A stretch of 20,465 nucleotides of DNA, taken from contig QKYT01000357.1 of assembly GCA_003550305.1 (NCBI GenBank), positions 28,578 to 49,042 of the forward strand, in the 5' to 3' direction. This document shows, in pieces, positions 8,127 to 18,084 of this stretch. Source of the DNA: Glomus cerebriforme (Eukaryota > Glomeromycota > Glomeromycetes > Glomerales > Glomeraceae). Position numbers and translations under genes: made by a program. A model generated the notes under the pieces. It was not told where the DNA came from. It saw only the letters and a list, made by a program, of their open reading frames with translations, and did not search any database. Within the stretch, counting starts at the first letter, position 1. Every line of letters begins with the position of its first letter.

Positions 8127-9475
8127 ATGAGCTCAAATAAGTTCAACAACAGTTCTAATAAAATGACCAGAAGAACTACTAGAAGCCAAACCATGTCTAT
8201 AGAAATGCAAAAAAATACCCAAAGCCCCATAAATATAGAGAATGAAAAAATATTGTTTTAGAGACATATGGTCTCCCGCCTTCAATATCAACTAATAATA
8301 TACCAAATACTACCTTAACACTTGAGAAACCACCCAAGTTATTATTAAAACTATTGAAACTTAAGATAAAGACATAGTCATGTTAAACAATGACACCCTA
8401 AGCAAAAACAACATCTCGCATTCTTTATCTCTAGCTCCTATTGCTACGCCATACAATTCACTAGAAAATTCCATTCATACTTCTGAAAAAGGAAAATCTA
8501 TACAAAAGTCCTTAAACACCAATAAAATCACAGCAAACATTTTTAACATGATCTACAATCCAGAAACAGACAAAGAAATAAACACAACTTCTAACAGTGT
8601 ACCAATCAACCAGGATTTTAATGACACTGTTACATCTAATCATTCTCTTGATTCCTTTATCTTAAAAATGAAAATTAATTAAATTTATGATGATAGAGGT
8701 AACAATAATTTAGTTTATTGAATATCAATTCGCTCTTTAATTAGTAAATGGTATAGTATTTTTGAAGTAAAAGATATTTTATTATTTAATTGAAGTTACA
8801 AGAAATAAGGAGAATTTAAGAAAATTCTCAGGATATTTATACAAAAATAAAATATAATAAAAAGATATTAACTATCATAAATATAATAAAGATATTAAAG
8901 AAAATAAATATATTAACTATCCTAACTATCACTAATATCATTAATATCACTACTATCATTAAGATCACCGTAATCATGAAAATCACGATCATAGAGTGGC
9001 ACAGTACTGCACAGTAAATTGGTGCAGTAGAGTTTCATATTAACAACACGACTAAATTAGATAAAATTATGAACATGGGAGATATTCCATAAATAATCAA
9101 ACTGATCTACATTTATCTTTTGCATTATTAAATGACTCTGACCTTGCCTTGTTATATGAACTTAAAACTAAAATAAGAAGACATTTCCTGAATACCCATT
9201 CTTTTGTGGAAATTATCAGCATACAAAACTATTACAGAATAAAGATCATGAAAATTGCTTCCCATAAGAAAACTGACCATAATAGTATACACAATGTGTA
9301 TATATTAGCATATTTAAAAATAGATTTTACAATTATGAATGTACATACATTGAGCAAATTATCACTCCACTACTAGAAGATAAATATTCCAAAATGATCA
9401 AAGTGATTGATATTCCTAAACACATTGATAATATAATCATCATCAATGCAATTTCCAAATCTTTAAATCTTTAGG
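8127..9475 (+). pseudogene. Frameshifted ORF, probably first ORF of a retroelement
   Basis: It begins at ATG 8127 with MSSNKFNNSSNKMTRRTTRS and stops at TAG 8259-8261. The next frame carries ETYGLPPSISTNNIPNTTLT and LEKPPKLLLKLLKLKIKT to TAG 8375. A third frame, from about 8371, reads DKDIVMLNNDTLSKNNISHS and onward to 8682, rich in S, N and T. After an AT-rich break, 9065-9376 is open with NNQTDLHLSFALLNDSDLAL and LLYELKTKIRRHFLNTHSFV. One frame over, from about 9340, comes YIEQIITPLLEDKYSKMIKV, ending INAISKSLNL and TAG at 9473-9475. A basic, polar, disordered N-terminus followed by a more ordered part is typical of transposon-associated ORF1 proteins in Rhizophagus as I remember them. No zinc knuckle, nuclease or reverse transcriptase is visible. 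At least three frame breaks plus the AT-rich interruption make it non-functional. Confidence 0.6.
8683..9064. repeat. AT-rich insertion with degenerate ATCAYTA simple sequence
   Basis: This separates two parts of the plus-strand pseudogene. Positions 8840-8995 are built of AAATATAATAAAGATATTA and then repeated TATCACTA / TATCATTA / GATCACCG-like steps, a decayed microsatellite. The rest shows no frame. Confidence 0.6.
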
Positions 9476-9872
9476 TACTATAGCAAATTCCTGATATTTA
9501 AGTTCTGCTGTCTGGATATTTTGAGTTATTAATTGAAAAATAGCAACTGTAACACCAGTACAAAGTTCAGCATTATGATGAATATGTATTTGCTGCCAAA
9601 AGCATAAGAATTCTACAGTTAAACTTGCTACTAGTATAGGAGGATAACAGATTTGACAATAAACTTTCCTAGATGGATTATTTTCTCTTTGGTGTGCTAT
9701 TAAATATTGATTTATTTGGTCTTCTAGGGTAATATAATATGGCATAAACTGAGTAGTACGTCACTCTAATTTATAACCTGGCAGGAATCACCACTTTGTT
9801 AACCTGAAACAGTCTGTCATCCAAATTAACTATAAATAACTTCAGGGAGACAATAGCTGTGAAGTATTCTAC
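9443..9872 (-). pseudogene. Unrecognised minus-strand coding remnant
   Basis: From ATG 9745 down to the stop at 9443 the minus strand encodes 100 residues starting MPYYITLEDQINQYLIAHQR. It includes KVYCQICYPPILVASLTVEF and ELCTGVTVAIFQLITQNIQT and ends KDLKIWKLH. Upstream, in another frame, 9872-9771 reads VEYFTAIVSLKLFIVNLDDR and then LFQVNKVVIPARL to a stop. Composition is protein-like (C, W, H and Q present; no runs of K, N, I or F). A lone C-x-x-C (CQIC) is present but no full zinc finger. Its 3' end overlaps the 3' end of the plus-strand pseudogene by about 30 bases. It may be an independent gene fragment or the far end of the minus-strand chain that continues to 12945. Confidence 0.45.
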
Positions 9873-10156
9873 ACACAAATCGAAGGAGCAATATAAACTT
9901 ACAAAGTTTATAGACAAAATTAATACACAGGTAAATACAATTATATAATTTAGGGACTTAGAGATTTTAGAGAGGATAGTTTCTTTATTGTAGTAATTCC
10001 AACTACAGAAATATAAACTATATAAATCTAGTTTATAGCTAAGATCAACTAAATCAACCTATATGTGTGGTATAGTAAACTGTGCTGCAGATAAATCATG
10101 TGTATCAATGTATATGCTGTGCATTATGCAATTATGACAAATCTTAAAAAGATCTA

Positions 10157-10522
10157 CTATAAATTGAATCTTCTATTTAAAGGTATAATTGACAAATATC
10201 TTTGTTTTCTTACTGTAACATATTTAAATTTTACAGCCTGACATAATATCCTATGAACTGCTAACAGGGAATCACAACCTTCCTGAAAGTATTCAGCTTT
10301 CCATAGTTTAGTATTTGATATTTCTGGTTCCATAAAGTTATGTTTAAACTGAATACTAGAAGAAGGTGCAGATTTATACCACTTGACATATGTTAGAAGG
10401 TGAGTTTTTGCTCCTTCTGGAAATCTAATGGTATGTTCAAAATAATATTGGACTTTACCTGGATAAGCGTTAACTGAATCATCATAAGTTGCTTTTCATT
10501 TTGCAAATATGGTTGCCAATAA
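10157..10522 (-). pseudogene. C-terminal domain of a dispersed fungal protein family
   Basis: One minus-strand frame runs from about 10522 to a stop at 10157-10159. It reads LLATIFAK, an in-frame TGA (10496-10498), KATYDDSVNAYPGKVQYYFE, HTIRFPEGAKTHLLTYVKWY, KSAPSSSIQFKHNFMEPEIS, NTKLWKAEYFQEGCDSLLAV and HRILCQAVKFKYVTVRKQRY, ending LSIIPLNRRFNL. The pattern YPGxVQYxFxHT..P.G...H.LAYVxWY ... LWxxEFxxxxxDxIxPVHxIL.R ... IPINRxxx is one I recall from many Rhizophagus hypothetical proteins, probably the tail of a transposon-encoded protein. I cannot name a Pfam domain. Upstream, similar but more broken frames continue to about 10640. One stop and a missing N-terminus make it a relic. Confidence 0.65.
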
Positions 10523-10640
10523 ATAATATTATCTATTTTCTTCCTGATCATAAGAATTTAGTCTGATTTTATTTTTCTTGCTATTATTTTTAAACATTTA
10601 CTTTGTATTTGCTACTGCTCTTCATTTAGAATTAATTTCA

Positions 10641-11405
10641 TATAAGTAAAAAGGTTATTATTATCCTTATACTATTATATATTTAAATATTTATTATTCT
10701 AAAGATTCAGTAAAAGCTAAATTAATAATTGCTGTATTATTTAATTCTTTATTTTAAATAATTTCAGTTATTTAACAAAAATAATTATATTTAAACTAAA
10801 TATTTTCTTGACATAACCTTTGTATAAAAATTCATAGGTTTCTGTTATGGAATATTAATTGTGCTTATTCTTCAATTGAATCAATGATATAATACACCCA
10901 ATATAGAATTTAGACAGAATTCCATTTCTTTGTATTATGATTTACAATTTGTTATAAATATTTAAAAGTTTATGATTACATAAAAAGCTAACATTTGAAT
11001 CCATTTATTGATATTTATAAATTCTTAATGCATGCTGAAAGAATAGTTTGATCTCCAATATTTTGTGCTAATATACTGATTATTTTAACACATTGTACAG
11101 ATTCTTGGTTATCATTGTACATTTGTTAACATTACCATAGTGGTCTAAATGTACCAATAAATTGAGATTTTGTAGTAAATAATAGAATATCAAAAACTTG
11201 TAGGATATGAGCATGTTTTTTGGTTTTAAAACAGAGGGAACATGTATATTAGAGTTAAGAATAAATATATTTTAAATCAATTTGATTTTTTTTGTTCTAG
11301 TTGATTCAGTAATAAAAAAATTGATTATGATTAACTATATTGCAGTGCAGTAAGTTCAAGTTTAACCTTCAAATTTATTAATTATTTAATTGATAAGAAT
11401 CTTGT
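10641..11405 (-). other. AT-rich stretch with faint minus-strand coding traces
   Basis: Around 11250-11040 the minus strand can be read as VFDILLFTTKSQFIGTFRPL, then stops, then QESVQCVKIISILAQNIGDQ and TILSACIKNL. An overlapping frame is also open, so the reading is ambiguous. The rest holds nothing recognisable. It may be the decayed middle of the protein whose tail is at 10157-10522. Confidence 0.3.
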
Positions 11406-11534
11406 TTATCCATCATATATGATTTTAATTATATATTGAATTTCAAGGTCCTTTTGAGAAAATGCACAATCCATTCTCCTGAAGAATTTTATGACTGTAA
11501 TCATTTCTTGCAGTATTTTAACATATTCCTCCAT
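11406..11534 (-). pseudogene. 42-codon minus-strand remnant
   Basis: ATG at 11534 opens MEEYVKILQEMITVIKFFRR, then MDCAFSQKDLEIQYIIKIIYDG and a stop at 11406-11408. It looks like an amphipathic helical segment. The codon before the ATG is also sense (FVMEEY), so the ATG may be internal. It is probably another piece of the minus-strand chain; I recognise no family. Confidence 0.3.
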
Positions 11535-12008
11535 GACAAATTAATTTTATTTTTATTTATAACAAAGTAGCTGTGTAATAGATATAAGGCAAACTAATAG
11601 ATATAAAGATATTACTTTTGAAATATGATTGTGTATATTATTTTATCATTAACATTTAATATATCTATTGATCTCTTTTCATAATATTCTTTTAATTATA
11701 ATTATTAATATAAGGTAGTTATTTGCATTTTTAAATCTTTCCATCTGTCCCAAAGCAAATAAAAAAGTAGTTTTAAAGGGGCAATTGATAATGGACAATA
11801 GAAATAACAATTTGTGAAATATTTAAAACCAGTAGTTGAATTTACCAATTAATGATAAATTATCTTTAGATATAACAAGTAAAAGAGTGTTTTAATTTCT
11901 ATAATCTTATTAATAGTTTTTTTAAACATCAAAGAATACGATTTGATAATTTTCTAATCATGCCTAATTTGTTATATTTTATATATATGAAAGGATTCAA
12001 AATCTTGC
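11535..12008. other. AT-rich, nothing firmly identified
   Basis: A minus-strand stretch near 11830-11700 reads CPFKTTFLFALGQMERFKNA before dissolving into A/T runs. No firm call. Confidence 0.4.
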
Positions 12009-12275
12009 CTATATAAAGGTTTTAACCAAACTACTTAAACCACCTTGTTGTTGTCCTTGTAATATATTCAATTCATTTTGGATTTGTCTCATTTGTTCTA
12101 TTAAAAGATCAACTTAAGCTATTATTAATTTAAAGTATAAATCTCCTTCTGGCCATACTATGATAATAAACATTTTTTCTCCTTCACTTTAATTTTAGAT
12201 AAAATAACTGAAGGGGCTCTTGCATTAAGATGCCAATAATTCTAGTTTTTAGGCTTCTCTGAAACCAGTTTATAA
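12009..12275 (-). pseudogene. C-terminal remnant with coiled-coil-like end
   Basis: The minus strand reads LVSEKPKN, stop, NYWHLNARAPSVILSKIKVK at about 12275-12180. After a one-base frame change it reads MFIIIVWPEGDLYFKLIIA (from 12173), stop at 12114-12116, then VDLLIEQMRQIQNELNILQG and QQQGGLSSLVKTFI, ending at TAG 12009-12011. The LLIEQMRQIQNELNILQ stretch has heptad-like spacing, and a short Gly/Ser/Leu tail closes the protein. The ending looks like a genuine C-terminus. I recall similar tails in Rhizophagus hypothetical proteins but cannot name the family. Two stops and a frameshift make it a relic. Confidence 0.5.
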
Positions 12276-12398
12276 CAAACAAATTTTAATTGCAGTAATA
12301 AAGAGATTTAAGAAAATATATCCCTCCTAAAAATTAAATTGTTCAAGATATTAATTTTTGAATTTGTGTATTAATTACAATGTAATATCATTAAAAGA

Positions 12399-12560
12399 TC
12401 AGTATATATCTTTGATGAATTTAGTTGTCAAAAGATTCTGTTTAGAAGTAGAGTAAAAAATAATACAGTTGATTTCTTTGATTGATGTTGTTTTAAAAAG
12501 AATAGTAATTTGTTGAAAACCATAACTTTCAAGAAAATTTTTAATTGACCATGATTTTTT
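12399..12560 (-). pseudogene. Unrecognised minus-strand coding fragment
   Basis: One frame reads KSWSIKNFLESYGFQQITIL, then FKTTSIKEINCIIFYSTSKQ and NLLTTKFIKDIY, to a stop at 12399-12401. It lies between two other relics on the same strand and may be part of the same former gene. Short and unplaced. Confidence 0.35.
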
Positions 12561-12774
12561 TAGGAATCATAAATATTAAAACTTGTAATGGATTACATAT
12601 ACAGGAATCCAAACACAAAATATATAAATGGTCCAGTCTATAATTGAAATTTTCTTGGTTTCTACCAAAATAATTTAATAATATAATATAATATTTCAAG
12701 AACTATTAATAATAAAAATAATTTGAAGGGAGTCCATGTAAATTTTTTTTAAAATGTAAAGGTGATAATTAATT

Positions 12775-12945
12775 TCAGTTATCAACATCATTAAAATCTT
12801 TATTACTGGGTGAATCTCCTCCAATTATTTTATTACACCTATGTATAATTGATGATGTTTATTCATCAGAATATTTAGTGTCATATGCTACTTCAACTCT
12901 GGATGGACCACCTAGGTTCTTCTTTGTTTTTGTGAATCTGGATAT
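12775..12945 (-). pseudogene. Upstream-most piece of the minus-strand chain
   Basis: One frame reads SRFTKTKKNLGGPSRVEVAY, then DTKYSDE, stop (12859-12861), TSSIIHRCNKIIGGDSPSNK and DFNDVDN, to a stop at 12775-12777. The D/S/N-rich, charged composition fits a linker between domains. Same strand and direction as the pieces at 12399-12560 and 12009-12275, so these three could be one broken protein ending at 12009. Confidence 0.45.
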
Positions 12946-13074
12946 GATTGTTCAGTTGCCTTTCTTTATTTATTGTTGTTATTCAATTATTTGTTAAGAT
13001 TTAATGTACATGAAGAAATAAAAACTGTCAAAATATGGTCTTTTTATAGAAATAAATAGTTGTCCAGTAGCTCT

Positions 13075-13428
13075 TCCCTCTGAGTAGTTGTGTTGTAAAA
13101 AGTTCTTATTAATAATTTATTTATTAAATAACATTTTTATTATTATTAAGTGTCAGAAGTATAATTATTTAATTTATAGAAAAGAGGGAAAATTATGAAG
13201 TCAATTAGGGCTTTTTTTCCATCTTGGTTAATCCATTATATAAATATTATTTAAAATTGTCTTTCGATATAAGCAAATATTATCCATCTGAATGATTGTG
13301 TTCTAAAAAATATCAATAATAATAAAAATAATAATTTCAATGTTATTATTTAATAGGTTATATATAAAATAATAATAAGTATCAGAAATATAATTATATA
13401 ATTAAAAGGAAAAAGGGGAAACAATGAA
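13075..13428. repeat. Imperfect tandem duplication, period about 208 bp
   Basis: Unit 1 (13075-13199) and unit 2 (13283-13428) share TCCNTCTGA-T-ATTGTGTT, an A/T-rich middle, AATAATAAGTATCAGAAATA and a closing AAAAGGAAAAAGGGGAAA-like block. Unit 2 is about 20 bp longer through extra AAT steps. Non-coding. Confidence 0.7.
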
Positions 13429-13487
13429 TTTTGAACTTATTTATAATCAATCAAATCTTTATCATAATGTTACACATTTTGATTGAA

Positions 13488-13639
13488 GTGACACCCGGAA
13501 TTTTGTCACATATAATATCAAAGCGGAAAATTGCTGTGCAAACCACAGCCACAAAATCACAATCTAATTTTTGTTATGACAATATGACATTATAGCAAAG
13601 AATATAGGTATGAGAATAACGTCAGAGCCGAAAATTGCT
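13488..13639. repeat. Short direct repeat and hairpin in a CpG-retaining patch
   Basis: A 24-base block ending CGGAAAATTGCT (13512-13535) recurs at 13616-13639 with four differences, 104 bp apart. Just upstream, GTGAC (13488) and GTCAC (13505) form a small hairpin. CpG pairs are more frequent in 13490-13700 than in surrounding DNA. Its origin is unknown; it may be an old element fragment. Confidence 0.5.
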
Positions 13640-14464
13640 AAAATAATTTAGATGGTTCGGGATATACGGATAGCTAAGCAATAATAAATTTTAACCGATT
13701 AGCATGTGACGATTGAGACTTTTTTATTAATTGTGAAATATTATAGTATACGATAGAAAATCTTTACAGAAAAATATGAGCGCTTATATCAAATGTAATA
13801 TATAGATTTTACCAACAATCGACGGCTACCAAAATATAAAAAATAAAAAGTAAGAATAAAAATAAATAAAAACATAATTTTCACATTATAAACTTGGAAT
13901 ATTATTTTAGTATGTAACCAATATCAATCAATTTTATTATGTAATGAATTTATTTTTAAATTTTGAATATGCAATATAATGAATAGGGAAAACTTAAAGA
14001 CTAAATAATATATTTTTTTTATATTGTATATATATTTTTTGAATCAATTATATCATATAAATTGAGTATATAAATATAAAACTTCCTTGAACGAATCGTT
14101 TATGAGACATCCGTTTATAAAAAGAAAAAAAATTAGTGGTGTTTTATTGTTTTTAAGATAAAAAATCAACTCGATTTATTTTAAGGAGTTTATGCCTGGA
14201 TTTCTGATAGAACATTTTAATGAATCAATGAAATTATAACCTTAATAATAAAAGGTCATTACTGTAAATTAATTTTATAAAAATATATATTAAGTGTTGT
14301 ATTAAATATTCCAGATTTAAATTTTTTATTTTAATATTTTCAATGAAAATTAAACCTTTTTATTTTACCATTTTCTAAGATTTTAAAGAATTCGAATTCA
14401 AAAAATGAATTTATTTGTGATAATTTGATTAAAAATATATTCATTTAAGAATTTACAAGAATGC
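13640..14464. other. AT-rich spacer, no gene
   Basis: A/T tracts prevail. A 19-codon frame, MRHPFIKRKKISGVLLFLR (14103-14162), follows a TATAAATATAAAA stretch, but it is too short to call. Confidence 0.45.
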
Positions 14465-14562
14465 CAGCCAGTTAGGAGATACTCAACTATCTGATTGATT
14501 TTTTCTTGCCTAATATGAGGAATAATCAGTATAAGGAAGTTAAGAAGGAGTTTAAAGGGTAG
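14465..14562 (-). repeat. Solo inverted copy of the repeat core unit
   Basis: Read on the minus strand, this gives CCTTTAAACTCC..TTCCTTATACTG, CCTCATATTAGGCAAG, CAGATAGTTGAGTATCTCCT and AACTGGCTGG. These match in order the core units at 1-222 and 17875-18084. About ten bases after CCTTATACTG are missing. Similarity ends abruptly after CTGGCTGG, and no other part of the 1.28-kb repeat is present here. The core can therefore exist alone. Confidence 0.85.
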
Positions 14563-15559
14563 TTTTTAAAAAGGAGTATAGAAAAGAAAAATATGATAAT
14601 AATATAACTAGAGATACATGTTAGAAAATATGAAAACTAATATGAAATATTGAAGAAAAAATATGTGTTTAGTTTTTTTTATGAAAAATTTTCTATGATT
14701 TTGTGATATTCCTTCTAGTATTCAAAACGACTCAAAATTTATAATTACTTGATAGAGATATCATTATCAAAATCAACGAGTGCTACTACTCCATTTCTAT
14801 AAAAAAAAAAAAAATAATAATAAATGAATTGAACGAAATGCGACAATAAATTCTATAAGGTTAAATTTTTTTTTTTTAAAAAAAATCATATTTAATAAAT
14901 TTATATTTTACATTTTTGGCACGGCACTACCTGATAAACCTTCGTATATAGAAAAAAAAAATTATAGAAATAAAACATTAAAAAAAAGTAAACTACGATT
15001 TCTTTTACTTTGATAGTCATGTTATTCGTGGCCAATCTCTTTATTGAGCGTGGACGAATAATTTATGAAGAATAGATGTTGGAAAAAATTCAAATAGGAA
15101 CTTTAATCATGCGACCTTGTAGTAACTATTTCAACATAAATATATTCATTAAATAATTCAAACGAAAAATGTTAGAGAATGGAGAAAATTACTTTTAATA
15201 AAATTAATCTTTTTACAAATTCAGTTTAATCTTTCTAAGATATTTTTAATCTATAAATTATTTTTTTTTTTTTTTAAGATGTAGAAAAAAAAAGTCATTT
15301 TACAAAATATACTGTACAATCAATAACAAAAAAATTATCAAAAATTACAAATTTCTTTCTGGATGCAAAAAAATCGCTACCATTATTTAGATTAGAGGGA
15401 TTTGGTCATATTAACCGGACAATTTACAAGTTTTAAAGAGCAGTTAGCTTATTTTACTGTGAGTAAAATAATAATTTTTTATTTTTTATTAAATATTTTT
15501 ATTCACTATCTATATATATAGACGATATATTATTCTTATCTATATAACTAAAAAAAATT
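14563..15559. other. AT-rich spacer, no gene; one hairpin
   Basis: It contains A and T homopolymers (14800-14815, 14868-14885, 15263-15276) and a perfect 8-bp inverted repeat TTATTCGT / ACGAATAA at 15022-15029 and 15054-15061. No coding frame was recognised. Confidence 0.5.
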
Positions 15560-16080
15560 GGGGTGTTTAGATTCCTGTATGTATAAATAATTTTGAATTG
15601 CGCAACGCGTGATTCATCTGCGCCTCTGCGCCTGATCTATTCCATGATTTTTTAGAATAAAATTTCTATATTCAAAATAAAATGATGACTGTGGCGAACT
15701 GATTTTTTTTATACATAATTTATATACTATTTATATCATTTAATATAGCCAATATATATATATATATATTTTACTCGGCATTTTGATATAATAATTCCTG
15801 AATATAAATCAGAATTTTTTTTTGTTTGTATCACAGCTTATTTCTGGAATATTTTTTATGTACATGATTTACTATATTAGTTTAAGCTCATTGATCCCGG
15901 TGCGAAACGCTGAAACGCTAGTATGTAACAAAAAAAAATATGAGCCAATGAAATCTAGAAATTTTTTAATGCATGTGATGCATTATCTGCGGATCGTGAA
16001 AAAAAAAATTGGATCGAGTACCGTATGGGTACTATACTACTATGGCCCTGTACTTTGAATATCAGTACGACCAAACATCC
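15560..16080 (+). repeat. Interspersed repeat family A/B, copy B
   Basis: This is the partner of 7521-8092. It keeps CpG-rich wording where copy A has TpG/CpA: TTGCGCAACGCG here against TTGTGTAATGTG in A, and CTGCGCCTCTGCGCC against CTGTGCC. It starts GGGGTGTTTAGATT and ends CGACCAAACATCC, which are rough inverted complements. A (TA)n tract lies at 15751-15769. The frame open at 15822-16058 lies entirely inside this repeat, has no ATG at its opening and is not conserved in copy A, so it is not called. No convincing target-site duplication was found. Confidence 0.85.
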
Positions 16081-16569
16081 AACGAAAGATTGAAAGCCAA
16101 TTAAATCTAACTAAATATGAGAATGGGCGTATTTTAAAATGCAAAATACTTAATATATTTTTTATTTTATGCATTTAATAAAAATATATTAAGTTTAGTA
16201 AAAGTTTTATTAAAATTACTTTGTATTAGAAGTTTTATTGTACATTAGGTGTGAAAGTTTGGATCTACATATCAACCATCTAAACATCTACTATTATAAT
16301 TCTTTGGCTTTAAAAGACATCTAAATTTGTAAAATGATAACTCGATATATCAGAGTTTTTGACATATCAATCATCAGTTTTATTCGGATCGTTGATCACC
16401 CAATACTAAATACGAATTTAAAGATTCTGATTGTTATTTAAATCAGCAGAAAAATAAAATTTTAGTGTACAAAATATTTATCAATATGAAGAAAATGTAT
16501 TTGAATGGTTATTTAGTCTATTTATAGTTTAATTATCAAATTTGTATAATTAAATAATTAATTTTAGCA
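16081..16569. other. AT-rich spacer, nothing identified
   Basis: No frame, repeat partner or RNA-like structure was noticed apart from short A/T palindromes around AATATATTAAG. Confidence 0.5.
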
Positions 16570-17028
16570 ATGCCCAAGTAAAAAGAGCGTAAAAGCAAAA
16601 AGGAAATGATTTGTCAAGGGAGCTGAAGAACTTTATGAAATATTTGGTTTCCAAAGAAAAAGAGATGAAATAATTTTAAAAAAGGAAATAGATATTGCTA
16701 ATACAATCAAATATATTATTATATTTGTAAATTAGACTTAAGAAAAAAAGACTTTTTGTTTTAGTTATGTATAAACGTTATTTTTAATTATTTTTAAAAA
16801 GGAACTTGAACATTGTTTAGTTTTTAATAAAATTTATTTAATTTTATTAAAAATAATCATCCATCATCAAAAGAATTACATAAAACATATTAATATGTCA
16901 GTCCTATTGAAATGGAAACATATAAAGGCGAATAATATAGTGATATTGAGATAGGTAGAATTAGAACAAGAAAAATAATACCAAATGATGAAATGATGAA
17001 ATTAACCTTTTTAACTTTAAATCTTTAA
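16570..17028 (+). pseudogene. Unrecognised decayed gene, lysine-rich N-terminus
   Basis: It begins MPK, stop (16579-16581), KERKSKKEM from ATG 16570. One frame over, from 16610, it reads FVKGAEELYEIFGFQRKRDE and then IILKKEIDIANTIKYIIIFV to a stop at 16733. A GTAA at 16727 and TTTTAG at 16761-16764 could bound a very small intron. From 16855 a third frame reads NHPSSKELHKTY, stop, YVSPIEMETYKGE, stop, YSDIEIGRIRTRKIIPNDEM, then MKLTFLTLNL and a stop at 17026-17028. A basic N-terminus followed by a charged helical part is visible but no named domain. Two internal stops and at least one frameshift indicate a pseudogene, or a gene with introns I cannot place. Confidence 0.45.
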
Positions 17029-17874
17029 TATTAATAATAATTTCGAATTGGAACCTCATTTTTATAACATAAAGTTGTCAGTATAGTCCTCATATAAAGT
17101 TTTTCAATATTTTTCTGCTTTTTATAATATTAAATAGGATAAATACTAATTTGGTTATACCCTATTTTTATTTATTTAAAAAAAAAAGAAAAAAAATTAG
17201 AATATGGGTATGTTGTAGCCCAAATTCTATCATGTCCTAAATCAAAACCTTATATCCGAAATTTGATCATGTTCTAAACTAACCCAGTCTTAGATGGTAA
17301 TTTGAGACTTTATACATTTAAAATTTAATAGTTTGGTTAAATTTTGGACATAGGATTGTCCTACATTTGATTTTGGATATTTCAAGTCGAGTCAATTTGA
17401 TACAACAAATATATTTTTTGTAATATGCAATCAAAAATAATTCACGTTTCTAATATATTAAATTCCATATTTGGTTAATCAATTTCTCAATTAGGCCTTT
17501 TGATCGTGCATAATTTATCAATTAATTACGAATTTTGAATATTAGGGAGAAATTATGAATCATTAACAAAAATTAGAAATTTTTCATGTGAACAAGTAGC
17601 AATGATCAGAATTTTGCGTAATGTAATATATTATTATAATTTTGACTCATTTTTATATTCTTAATATTTTTAATTATATAAATACCACCAAAATTCCCAT
17701 ATTACTTTTTTAAATTATCATATTAAATATATTAAAATATCCTTATTCATTCACCTTATTTAAAATATATTATCAGCAAGATGGATTACTACTAATTATG
17801 ATTCTAAGTTTATTTTTTCTCTATCCTTTTTAACAACTACTNCCAACTATTCCTTTTAATAAACTTATTATCTT
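17029..17874. other. AT-rich spacer with a 37-bp tandem pair; one N
   Basis: ATCATGTCCTAAATC (17229) recurs as ATCATGTTCTAAACT (17266), 37 bp apart, within a two-unit imperfect tandem repeat. There is an unresolved base at 17842. The last 20 or so bases before 17875 resemble the CCTTTAA..CTTC lead-in of the second core unit, so the repeat may begin near 17854. Confidence 0.55.
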
Positions 17875-18084
17875 CCTTATACTGTATATGAGGTCTTCCT
17901 CTATCAGGTAAGGAAATCAGTAATACCAGTCAGTTAGTTGAGTATCTCCTATCCGGCGGGTTTGGTATTTTTTTTTTTAAATTCCTTTAAACTTCCTCTT
18001 CTCTTCCTTATACTGTATATTGAGTCTTCTTCATATCAGGGAAGGAAAGACCGGTCAGATCTGGCTGGTTTGGTTTAGACTAGA
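17875..18084 (+). repeat. Two tandem core units, period 131 bp (right copy)
   Basis: CCTTATACTG starts at 17875 and again at 18006, the same 131-bp spacing as in the left copy. Unit 2 has lost most of the GAGTATCTCC block (AGATCTGGCTGG remains). Confidence 0.85.

Noticed and set aside
7593..8230. Minus-strand frames at 7593-7781 and 8042-8230
   Set aside because: They overlap the non-coding repeat copy A and the antisense of the plus-strand pseudogene start.
15822..16058. 78-codon plus-strand frame
   Set aside because: Lies inside repeat copy B, opens with TTG, and is not preserved in copy A.
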